Shown: in pieces, positions 35,765-42,692 of the stretch
How the letters are laid out: each line of letters opens with the position of its first letter
Numbering within the stretch: position 1 is the first letter of the stretch
NCBI GenBank assembly: GCA_949283205.1
Contig: CASDSD010000031.1
Coordinates: 27,362-91,361 of the forward strand
Source of the DNA: an uncultured Alistipes sp.
Lineage (GTDB): Bacteria; Bacteroidota; Bacteroidia; Bacteroidales; Rikenellaceae
DNA: 64,000 bases
Direction of reading: 5' to 3'
The notes under the pieces: generated by a model
What the model was told of the DNA's origin: nothing
Databases searched by the model: none
Seen by the model: only the letters and a program-made list of their open reading frames with translations
Translations under genes and position numbers: made by a program

Positions 35765-37957
35765 CTATTGCAACAGAGGATATACCCACGGCGACTGCAG
35801 CGTGACGAAGGCGGCGCCGTTGCCGTCCTTCGTGCATACCACGCGCACGGCCTTGATCGCATGGTCCGGATTATTTATGGCGCCGATGCCGTTCTCCAGG
35901 TCGCACACGCGGCGGAAGGTCTCGCCGTCGCTGCTCACCTCCATGTACCCCTGCTCGAAGATGTTGCGCGGCAGCTGCACATACCCCGTGCGTATCTCCA
36001 TGCGGCGGCAGCGCACAGGCTCGTCGAAGGTGAAGAGGATCCAGTCGCCGTTCATGCATGTGCGGCCCGTGTAGGCTATGCGTCCGTCATACGAGGCGGC
36101 ATTGGTATATGGATATTTCGTGCTCGGCGGTATCGACGAGGTCACGGTAACCTTCGGCTGCGCCATGCGGAACCGCTCCTCGACACCCGCCTCGGGACTT
36201 ACAGCCTCGCCGAAACGGCTGCGGAAGGCATAGAGCTGCGGCTTGTCGGTGGCAATGGGCCCCGCATACTCGTGTTCCGTCCCCCCATCCTCGCCTACTA
36301 CCGTATAATAGAGGCGTGAGCGGTCGTCCGTCGATGCCGTCAGCACGCCGTCGGCATACGACACCTTCGGCGGGAAGAGGCGGAAGCCGACACCCATCGC
36401 CGCGAGGCGGCTGTAGTGGCCTGCCTTGAGACGCTCGTACATGTCGCTCCACACGCGGCCGTCGCCACACCACCCGATCTCGCTCAGCGAACAGATACGC
36501 GGATAGGTCATATAGTAGAGGTAGTCGGGCTCCATGTCGCGGTGCGAGAGGTAAACCTCGCTGAAGAAGCTCGCCTCGACACCCTGCACGTTGCGCATCT
36601 CGTCCGCCGTGAAGCCCTGCTCCGCAAAATCGAACGAGTAGCATTGGCGGGCATCGAAGATGGCGGCCCAGATATGGCCGTCCTCACGCCGGCTCTGGCG
36701 CATGTCGAAATAGAAGTACTGTCCTGGCATCACCACCGTAGGGTAGCCGTCGGCGGCGGCCTTGCGTGCGGCCGCTACGCTCTCCCAGCCGTATACCTGC
36801 GAGTTGCGCGTAAAGCGGCCGCCCGCCACGGCCTCGTTCCACACGCACGGCACCTTGCCCAGGCTCTCCACTATCGAGGCCACGCGTCCCATGAATCGGG
36901 CCTGCAGCTGCTCGCCGTCCGCGAGCCCCTCGGCCTCCATAAGGGCCTTGCAGTCGGGACACGACATCCATTGCGAGAAGTCGACCTCGTCGCCGCCGAT
37001 ATGGATGTAGCGCGACGGGAATATCGAGGCTATCTCCCCCAACACATCCTTCAGCAGCTCGTAGTTCGACTCCTTGGCCGCGCAGAGCACGTTGCGCGTA
37101 TCGTATCCGTTCGAGAGCGAGAGCGAAGGCGAGTAGTTGCACAACACCTCGGGCATCACGCGCGCCAGGTCGCGGCTGTGGCCCGGCAGGTCGATCTCGG
37201 GGATGATCTCCACATTGCGCACTGCGGCATAGTCGACAATCTCGCGCAGCTCCTGCTGCGTATAGTATCCGCCGTAGCGCTCGTCCCACTTGCCGTATAT
37301 GGCCGCCACGGGCGAGTCGCCCCCGCGGAAGCCCCCGACCTCTGCCAACTCGGGATGCGAGAGGATCTCCACGCGCCACCCCTCGTCATCGGTAAGGTGC
37401 AGATGCAGTTTGTTTATCTTGTGGTGCGCCAGCGCGGCGATGAAATCCTTCACCTCACCGGCCGTCATCCACGTGCGGCTCACGTCGAGCATGAAGCCGC
37501 GATAGGCGAAGCGCGGGGCATCCGCCACCTCGCAGCACCCCACCATCGCCGGCATGGGCAGCGTGCCGGCATATACCTTCGCGGGCAGCAGCTGCAGAAG
37601 CGTCTCCACGCCGTTGAAGGCGCCGCCGTACGCGCCGCCCTCGATGACAATGCCTTCGGGCGCCACCGTGAGACGGTACTCCTCCTCGGCCAAATTTTTA
37701 TTCAGGCGCAACACAATATCGCCGCCGACCTCTCCGTTATATTCACGAACCGGAAGCGGAAGGAATTCCGCAAGGTACTTTGCCAAGGAACGGAGTTCAG
37801 GGTAGTGTGTAATCTTAGTTGTTGTTAGTATGGTAAATACTCCGTTCCTTTTTTCATAGCTTCGAGGCTCGGGCACAATATTATCCGCGACAGCAGCCAG
37901 CGGAACCGCAACGACGCAAAGCGTCGTCAGCAGGGTCAAAAAACGCCTGATCATCAT
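35765..37957 (-). CDS. GH20 beta-N-acetylhexosaminidase
   Basis: 730 aa. Signal peptide to about residue 24. GH20b-like N-terminal domain, then the TIM barrel: RGFMLDVSRTWMT, NKLHLHLTDDEGWRVEI and HIGGDEVDFSQW, whose Asp-Glu pair supplies the substrate-assisted mechanism. The C-terminal part (from about residue 560) has an FN3-like segment and an F5/8-type discoidin-like domain (DWILFTFDEPVRCRRMEIR). It releases terminal GlcNAc or GalNAc in the periplasm or on the surface, for example from host mucin glycans (inference). Confidence 0.95.
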   Translation of the reverse strand: MMIRRFLTLLTTLCVVAVPLAAVADNIVPEPRSYEKRNGVFTILTTTKITHYPELRSLAKYLAEFLPLPVREYNGEVGGDIVLRLNKNLAEEEYRLTVAPEGIVIEGGAYGGAFNGVETLLQLLPAKVYAGTLPMPAMVGCCEVADAPRFAYRGFMLDVSRTWMTAGEVKDFIAALAHHKINKLHLHLTDDEGWRVEILSHPELAEVGGFRGGDSPVAAIYGKWDERYGGYYTQQELREIVDYAAVRNVEIIPEIDLPGHSRDLARVMPEVLCNYSPSLSLSNGYDTRNVLCAAKESNYELLKDVLGEIASIFPSRYIHIGGDEVDFSQWMSCPDCKALMEAEGLADGEQLQARFMGRVASIVESLGKVPCVWNEAVAGGRFTRNSQVYGWESVAAARKAAADGYPTVVMPGQYFYFDMRQSRREDGHIWAAIFDARQCYSFDFAEQGFTADEMRNVQGVEASFFSEVYLSHRDMEPDYLYYMTYPRICSLSEIGWCGDGRVWSDMYERLKAGHYSRLAAMGVGFRLFPPKVSYADGVLTASTDDRSRLYYTVVGEDGGTEHEYAGPIATDKPQLYAFRSRFGEAVSPEAGVEERFRMAQPKVTVTSSIPPSTKYPYTNAASYDGRIAYTGRTCMNGDWILFTFDEPVRCRRMEIRTGYVQLPRNIFEQGYMEVSSDGETFRRVCDLENGIGAINNPDHAIKAVRVVCTKDGNGAAFVTLQSPWVYPLLQ

Positions 37958-37977
37958 AATTTTTTGAAATTTATCTG

Positions 37978-38020
37978 TTACAAAGTTAATGTTTCCTGCC
38001 GAAAAATGGTAACTTTGTAA
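37978..38020. promoter_or_regulatory. Divergent -7 boxes forming an inverted repeat (GH20 and mazG)
   Basis: TTACAAAGTTA (37978-37988) and TAACTTTGTAA (38010-38020) are perfect inverted copies 21 bases apart. Each contains TAACTTTG, the -7 box, one for each divergent gene. Neither side has a clear TTTG at -33. The 83-base gap holds both promoters, so polymerases would compete. Confidence 0.5.
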
Positions 38021-38040
38021 GCGGATAATTCTGTTTTCAC

Positions 38041-38838
38041 ATGAACTACGAAAATAAGCTCAAAGCCACCGAACGGCTGCTCGAGGTGATGGACACGCTG
38101 CGCGTAAAGTGCCCGTGGGACCGCGAACAGACATTCGAGTCACTGCGCAACAACACCATCGAGGAGACCTACGAACTCGTCGACGCCATCGCCGACCGCA
38201 ACATGGAGGGCATACGCGAGGAGCTGGGCGACCTGCTGCTGCACGTGGTCTTCTACTCGAAGCTGGGCGAGGAGGCCGGAGCCTTCGACTTCGCCGACGT
38301 GGCAAACGCCGAGTGCGACAAACTCATATACCGACACCCCCACGTATACAACGACATACATGCCGACACGCCCGACGAGGTGCTGAAGAACTGGGAGGCG
38401 CTCAAGCTGCGCAAGAAGAACCGCCGGGGCGGCATCCTTGGCGGCGTACCCCGCTCGCTGCCGGCGATGGTCAAGGCCTTCCGCATAGGAGAAAAGGCCT
38501 CGAGCGCAGGATTCGACTGGGGACGCAAGGAGGACATATGGGACAAGGTGAAGGAGGAGACGGCCGAGGTGGAGGCCGAGATGCGTCGCGGCAGCCTCGA
38601 GGGCATCACCGACGAGGTGGGCGACCTCTTCTTCTCGCTCATCAACATGTGCCGTCTCTACGGCATCGACCCCGAGCTGGCGCTGGAGCGCTCAAACAAG
38701 AAGTTCATCGCGCGTTTCAACCGCATGGAGAGCGAAGCCGAACGCGACGGAGGGCTCTTCACAGACCTGACGCCGGAGCAGATGGAGGAGCTGTGGCAGA
38801 AGGCCAAGCAGGCCGAAAGAGAAGAGGAGAGGCAGTAG
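38041..38838 (+). CDS. mazG: Nucleoside triphosphate pyrophosphohydrolase MazG
   Basis: 265 aa, tandem MazG domains: CPWDREQTFESLRNNTIEETYELVDAI with the EExxE metal motif, then GGVPRSLPAMVKAFRIGEKAS (in part) and the second metal block DEVGDLFFSLINMCRLYG. It hydrolyses (d)NTPs to monophosphates and pyrophosphate and helps clear abnormal nucleotides and modulate ppGpp. Followed 80 bases later by the gamma-CA gene on the same strand. Confidence 0.95.
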   Translation: MNYENKLKATERLLEVMDTLRVKCPWDREQTFESLRNNTIEETYELVDAIADRNMEGIREELGDLLLHVVFYSKLGEEAGAFDFADVANAECDKLIYRHPHVYNDIHADTPDEVLKNWEALKLRKKNRRGGILGGVPRSLPAMVKAFRIGEKASSAGFDWGRKEDIWDKVKEETAEVEAEMRRGSLEGITDEVGDLFFSLINMCRLYGIDPELALERSNKKFIARFNRMESEAERDGGLFTDLTPEQMEELWQKAKQAEREEERQ

Positions 38839-38918
38839 GATACCGGCGGCCGGAACGGCAGAGACAGCCGTGGCGGCAGGCGCAGCCAAAATTCGACAAC
38901 AGACAACAAGACACACAT

Positions 38919-39446
38919 ATGGCATATATAAAAGAGGTAAGGGGACACACGCCCGCAATAGGCGAAGGGACATTCGTGGCGGAGACGGCCGTCATCGTGG
39001 GCGACGTAACCATAGGGCACGACTGCTCGATATGGTTCAATGCCGTACTTCGCGGCGACGTGAACACCATCACCATAGGCGACCGCACCAACATCCAGGA
39101 CGGCGCCGTCATACACACCCTCTACGACGGGTCGCCCCACCCCTCGCAGACACACATCGGCAACGACGTCTCGGTGGGACACAACGCCGTCATCCACGGC
39201 GGCATCATCGGCGACAACTGCCTCATCGGCATGGGCGCCATCGTCCTCGACAATGCCGAGATACCCTCGGGCTGCATCATCGCCGCCGGTGCGCTCGTAC
39301 TCTCGAACGCCAAACTGGAACCCAACTCGCTCTATGCCGGCGTGCCGGCACGCAAGATACGCGAGGTGACGCCCGAGCAGCGCGAGCAGATCGTAAAACG
39401 CACCGCGCACGACTACCGCATGTACGCCTCGTGGTACGAGGAGTAA
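38919..39446 (+). CDS. Gamma-carbonic-anhydrase-like hexapeptide protein
   Basis: 175 aa from the ATG at 38919 (MAYIKEVRGHTPAIG); the longer ORF running back into mazG is a frame artefact. Left-handed beta helix with many hexapeptide turns (VIVGDVTIGHDCSIW, AVLRGDVNTITIGDRTNIQDGAV, in part) and the three metal-ligand His of the family (AVIHTLYDG, SVGHNAVIHGG). Resembles PaaY/YrdA/CaiE proteins: CO2 hydratase or thioesterase-related activity; many members are of unproven function. Cytoplasmic. Confidence 0.92.
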   Translation: MAYIKEVRGHTPAIGEGTFVAETAVIVGDVTIGHDCSIWFNAVLRGDVNTITIGDRTNIQDGAVIHTLYDGSPHPSQTHIGNDVSVGHNAVIHGGIIGDNCLIGMGAIVLDNAEIPSGCIIAAGALVLSNAKLEPNSLYAGVPARKIREVTPEQREQIVKRTAHDYRMYASWYEE

Positions 39447-39554
39447 CCCCGGGCGGCGAAACATGCCGCGTGCATGGCGACGCGGCGCAACAACCTGCAA
39501 CCTACCCGAAAAAACGCGCCCTCCGATGGTAAACATTAAAAACCGGAAGAGACT

Positions 39555-40913
39555 ATGAAATTCAAGTTCAAGAAATCGGCCGCAGCGCTCAACATCCTCA
39601 TAGCGCTGGTGGTGGCTCTCGTGGTAAACTTCTCCTACCTGCTGTCGATGATGGTGGAGCGCCGCGAGAACACCGAACAGCAGCGGCTGCGCAACGAACG
39701 CCCGCTGTTTGTCAAACAGCACCGCAAGGGAGTCCTCCGCATCTCGCGCGACGGCTACGGGTACCTTGTCTGCGAGCGCCACTTCTCGCCCGCCGAGGGT
39801 GTCGATTCGATACGCATAGACAGCGTCTACGCCACCAACCGCAAGATCAAGTGGTACAACCTCAAGGAGGGTGACAGCATCGTCTGCACCATCTTCCCGT
39901 CGAAGGGGGAGGCCAACCCCGTCATGGACGAGGTCCTCATGCAGAACGGCAACGAAATCCCCGCCCCGATGATCTTCGACAGGCCCAAGCGCAACGAGGA
40001 CGTTGCGGTGCAGCTGCTATACTATTTCCTGCTCTCGTTCCTGCTCATGACAATCATCACGGCACGTGTGGCCAAGGACAACTACTCCACGAAATCATAT
40101 GTTCAGCGCTGTGCGCTGGCTCTGGTCGCAGCCTTCGCCTGCTACTTCTTCGCCCCGTTCATCGACTGGCAGACGGGACGCGTGATGATGATGTTCCAGA
40201 ACAGTCACACGCCCATCGATCTGATCGTAATTCTCAAATGTACGGTCGTGCTGGTCGTGGCGATCCTATACGGGCGCATCTACGGGCTCATGTCGCAGCA
40301 GCAGCAGATCCTGCTCGAAAACGAACGTCTGCGCAACGAGAATCTCCAGACGCGATACGACATGCTGATGGGACAGATCAGCCCCCACTTCTTCTTCAAC
40401 TCGCTCAACTCGCTCTCGATGCTGGTGCGTGAGAACGACTCGGAGAAGGCCCTGACATACATCGACCAGCTCTCGTATACGTTCCGATACATCATACAGA
40501 ACGGCCAGAACACCTCCACCACGCTCGAAGAGGAGATAGCCTTTGCCAAGGCCTACGGCGAATTGTTCAAGGTGCGGTATGCCGACAAGCTCTTCTTCGA
40601 CATCGACATAGACCCGAAATACGAGAAATGGACCCTGCCGGCGCTCTCGCTGCAGCCGCTCATAGGCAACGCCGTCAAGCACAACACCATCACGCGCAAA
40701 CAACCATTCCACGTATCGATACGCACCGAAGGTCCCGTACTGGTGGTATCGAACCCCAAGCGGCCCAAGCTCGAGCCGGAACCAAGTACCGGCATCGGCC
40801 TGAAGAATCTGCGCAGCCGCTGGCAGCTCATAACGGGACAGGACATAGAGATAATAGAGAGCGACAACGAATTTACAGTACGTCTGCCGCTGCAAAAAAA
40901 CATAACGCGATGA
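39555..40913 (+). CDS. LytS/YehU-type sensor histidine kinase
   Basis: 452 aa. The N-terminal TM is around residues 15-35, followed by a periplasmic section of about 120 residues, then three membrane helices (around 150-245). A coiled linker follows (QQQQILLENERLRNENLQTR, exactly before the kinase) and the His_kinase domain, with phosphoacceptor His in GQISPHFFFNSLNSL. The ATPase part has the N-box LQPLIGNAVKHN and the G-box GIGLKNLRSRW. It should sense an envelope or membrane signal. The stop overlaps the start of the response regulator (ATGA), so the two are translationally coupled. Confidence 0.92.
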   Translation: MKFKFKKSAAALNILIALVVALVVNFSYLLSMMVERRENTEQQRLRNERPLFVKQHRKGVLRISRDGYGYLVCERHFSPAEGVDSIRIDSVYATNRKIKWYNLKEGDSIVCTIFPSKGEANPVMDEVLMQNGNEIPAPMIFDRPKRNEDVAVQLLYYFLLSFLLMTIITARVAKDNYSTKSYVQRCALALVAAFACYFFAPFIDWQTGRVMMMFQNSHTPIDLIVILKCTVVLVVAILYGRIYGLMSQQQQILLENERLRNENLQTRYDMLMGQISPHFFFNSLNSLSMLVRENDSEKALTYIDQLSYTFRYIIQNGQNTSTTLEEEIAFAKAYGELFKVRYADKLFFDIDIDPKYEKWTLPALSLQPLIGNAVKHNTITRKQPFHVSIRTEGPVLVVSNPKRPKLEPEPSTGIGLKNLRSRWQLITGQDIEIIESDNEFTVRLPLQKNITR

Positions 40914-41686
40914 AAGTACTCATAGTCGAAGACGAAACGGCTGCGGCCGTTAACCTGCAAGCCATCCTGCGCAAGGTAGCCCCCGCATACGAAGTGCTGG
41001 CGGTATTGGAGAGCATCGAGGACACGGTGGAATTTTTCCGCGACGCGGCGCACCCCGAACCCGACCTCGTATTCATGGACATACATCTGGCCGACGGCGA
41101 GTCGTTCCGCATATTCGACTCGGTGCAGATCGAGGCTCCCATAATCTTCACCACGGCATATGACGAATACGCGCTCCAAGCATTCAAGGTCAACAGCATC
41201 GACTACCTGCTCAAGCCCATCAAGGCCGAGGACCTGCAACATGCCATCGACAAGTTCGCCCGCCTGACGCGCAGCGAACGCACCGACTACAAGGGCCGCG
41301 TTAGCGACATGATCGAGAAGACGAAGCAGGAGAGCCAGCACGTGTTCCTCGTACACTACAAGGACAAGATCATACCTCTTTATATAGACAGCGTGGCCTT
41401 CTTCTACACCTCGAACGAGAAGGTGTCGGCTTTCACGCACACCGGCGAACGATATATCGTCGACCGCACGCTCGAAATGCTGCAATCGCAGCTGCCCGAG
41501 GAGGATTTCTTCCGCGCCAACCGCCAGTTCATCGTCTCGCGCAAGGCCGTAAAGGATATCACCGTATGGTTCGGCAGCCGTCTGTCGCTCAACCTGTCGG
41601 TCGAGACGCCCGAGAGAATCATCATCTCGAAGACGCGTGTACCGGAGTTCAAGCAATGGCTCACGGCGGTTCACCCCGCGGATTAG
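40910..41686 (+). CDS. LytTR-family response regulator
   Basis: 258 aa from the ATG at 40910 (MKVLIVEDETAAAVNLQAIL); the longer ORF upstream overlaps the kinase in another frame. Receiver domain with acidic pocket ED and phosphoacceptor Asp in LVFMDIHLADG (near residue 57), Lys in YLLKPIKAEDL. C-terminal LytTR DNA-binding domain (FLVHYKDKIIPLYIDSVAFFY to the end), which binds direct-repeat sites. Partner of the preceding kinase. The tandem repeats immediately downstream are possible targets, though nothing shows this directly. Confidence 0.94.
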   Translation: MKVLIVEDETAAAVNLQAILRKVAPAYEVLAVLESIEDTVEFFRDAAHPEPDLVFMDIHLADGESFRIFDSVQIEAPIIFTTAYDEYALQAFKVNSIDYLLKPIKAEDLQHAIDKFARLTRSERTDYKGRVSDMIEKTKQESQHVFLVHYKDKIIPLYIDSVAFFYTSNEKVSAFTHTGERYIVDRTLEMLQSQLPEEDFFRANRQFIVSRKAVKDITVWFGSRLSLNLSVETPERIIISKTRVPEFKQWLTAVHPAD

Positions 41687-41780
41687 TCGTTTCACCCCTC
41701 CATTTGGGACGTTTCGCCGGCGTCGCGGCACTTTTTGTCCGATGCCGTTACTATCTTTGCAATGTAAACAGGGGGCTACA

Positions 41781-41934
41781 GGGCCAGGGGCCGGACAAAA
41801 GGCACGGGTCAGGGGCCGGACAAAAGGCACGGGTCAAGGGCCGGACAAATGACACGGACCAAGGGACAGACTAAAAAGGCACGGGTCAAGGGACAGATTA
41901 AAAGGCACGGGTCAAGGGACAGATTAAATGACAC
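41781..41934 (+). repeat. Six-copy 25-27 bp tandem repeat in the leader of the DUF4890 gene
   Basis: Units at 41781-41805, 41806-41830, 41831-41855, 41856-41882, 41883-41908 and 41909-41934. Approximate consensus GGGTCAAGGGNCRGANNAAA followed by NGRCAC. Units 1-3 share GGGGCCGGACAAA-type middles and 4-6 share GGGACAGAYTAAA middles, so the array grew in two steps. Two units carry an ATG (AAATGACAC), one out of frame and one (41928) in frame with the downstream gene. A -7 box TATCTTTG lies just upstream at 41752-41759, so the array should be transcribed as the 5' leader. Confidence 0.95.
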
Positions 41935-41939
41935 GAGAT

Positions 41940-42419
41940 ATGAAACGAATAACCATCCTCACTGCAGCAGCGGCTCTTATCATGGGCAGTGCCATGGCAC
42001 AGGATTTCGGCAGCCAGCAGCAGCGTCCGCAGCGCCAGCAGTTCACTCCCGAGCAGATCGCCGAGAGAAGAGTTGAGAATCTGGGCAAGACGCTATCGCT
42101 GACCGACGAGCAGAAGGAGGCTATATACAAGATCTACCTCGACAACGCTGCCGAGCAGCAGAAGGAGTCCGAGGCAATGCGCAAGGCGATGCAGGAGCAG
42201 CGCGAAAAGCAGCAGGCACGCCAGAAAGCTATGGATGAGCAGATGCAGAAGATACTCGATGCATCGCAATATAAGAAATGGTCGAAGCAACAGCAGGCTC
42301 AACAGAACCGCGGGTCTCGGTTCCCGGGACAGCAGGGCGGCTTCCAGCGCCCCAGAGGTGATGGCGGTTTCGGTGGCCCCGACATGGGCGGCGGTTTCGG
42401 CAACGATATGGGATTTTAA
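41940..42419 (+). CDS. DUF4890/Spy-like periplasmic protein
   Basis: 159 aa from the ATG at 41940, which begins a signal peptide (MKRITILTAAAALIMGSAMA); the earlier ATG at 41928 lies in a repeat unit. The mature part is a Gln/Glu-rich helical segment (TLSLTDEQKEAIYKIYLDNAA, in part; ILDASQYKKWSKQQ) like Spy/CpxP-type LTxxQ proteins. It ends in a Gly-Phe-rich tail (GDGGFGGPDMGGGFGNDMGF). Spy-like proteins act as periplasmic chaperones or sensors. It precedes an outer-membrane barrel gene with a similar Gly-rich end. Confidence 0.8.
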   Translation: MKRITILTAAAALIMGSAMAQDFGSQQQRPQRQQFTPEQIAERRVENLGKTLSLTDEQKEAIYKIYLDNAAEQQKESEAMRKAMQEQREKQQARQKAMDEQMQKILDASQYKKWSKQQQAQQNRGSRFPGQQGGFQRPRGDGGFGGPDMGGGFGNDMGF

Positions 42420-42495
42420 TATTCAGTCCTTTCTTCAACAAAAATCCCAGAGAATCCATTCTAGGGCAGTAATGGAAATTAGGTTGTTTTTCGGA

Positions 42496-42529
42496 GGGGT
42501 GTCAATAGTCTGTTGACACCCCGATTTTG
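42496..42529 (+). terminator. Terminator after the DUF4890 gene
   Basis: 10-bp perfect stem (GGGGTGTCAA at 42496-42505, complement at 42513-42522), 7-base loop, then GATTTTG. Confidence 0.7.
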
Positions 42530-42692
42530 TCGATTCACCGACCGGAAAGAGCAAATTTGCCGATAAATATGTACCTTCGCACTCGGTTCGGCGGAGCATG
42601 TTCCGACCAGGACCGTCAGGGCTGCCACGAGGAGTGCGGCAGGGGGCGCCCGCAACAACAGAAAAAATCAAAAAAAACGAAATACAGCTAAT

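Noticed and set aside
38109-38918. Fusion of the gamma-carbonic-anhydrase-like protein to an upstream region
   Set aside because: The upstream part of the open frame is a shifted reading of mazG; homology starts at the ATG at 38919.
40628-40909. N-terminal extension of the LytTR regulator
   Set aside because: It overlaps the kinase gene in another frame; the receiver domain starts exactly at 40910.
41781-41934. CRISPR array or LytTR operator array as a certain call
   Set aside because: No spacers between units, so not CRISPR. The LytTR operator idea stays a hypothesis because unit spacing differs from the usual half-site spacing.
41928-41939. ATG at 41928 as the start of the DUF4890 gene
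   Set aside because: It lies within a repeat unit that also occurs out of frame; the ATG at 41940 begins a normal signal peptide.
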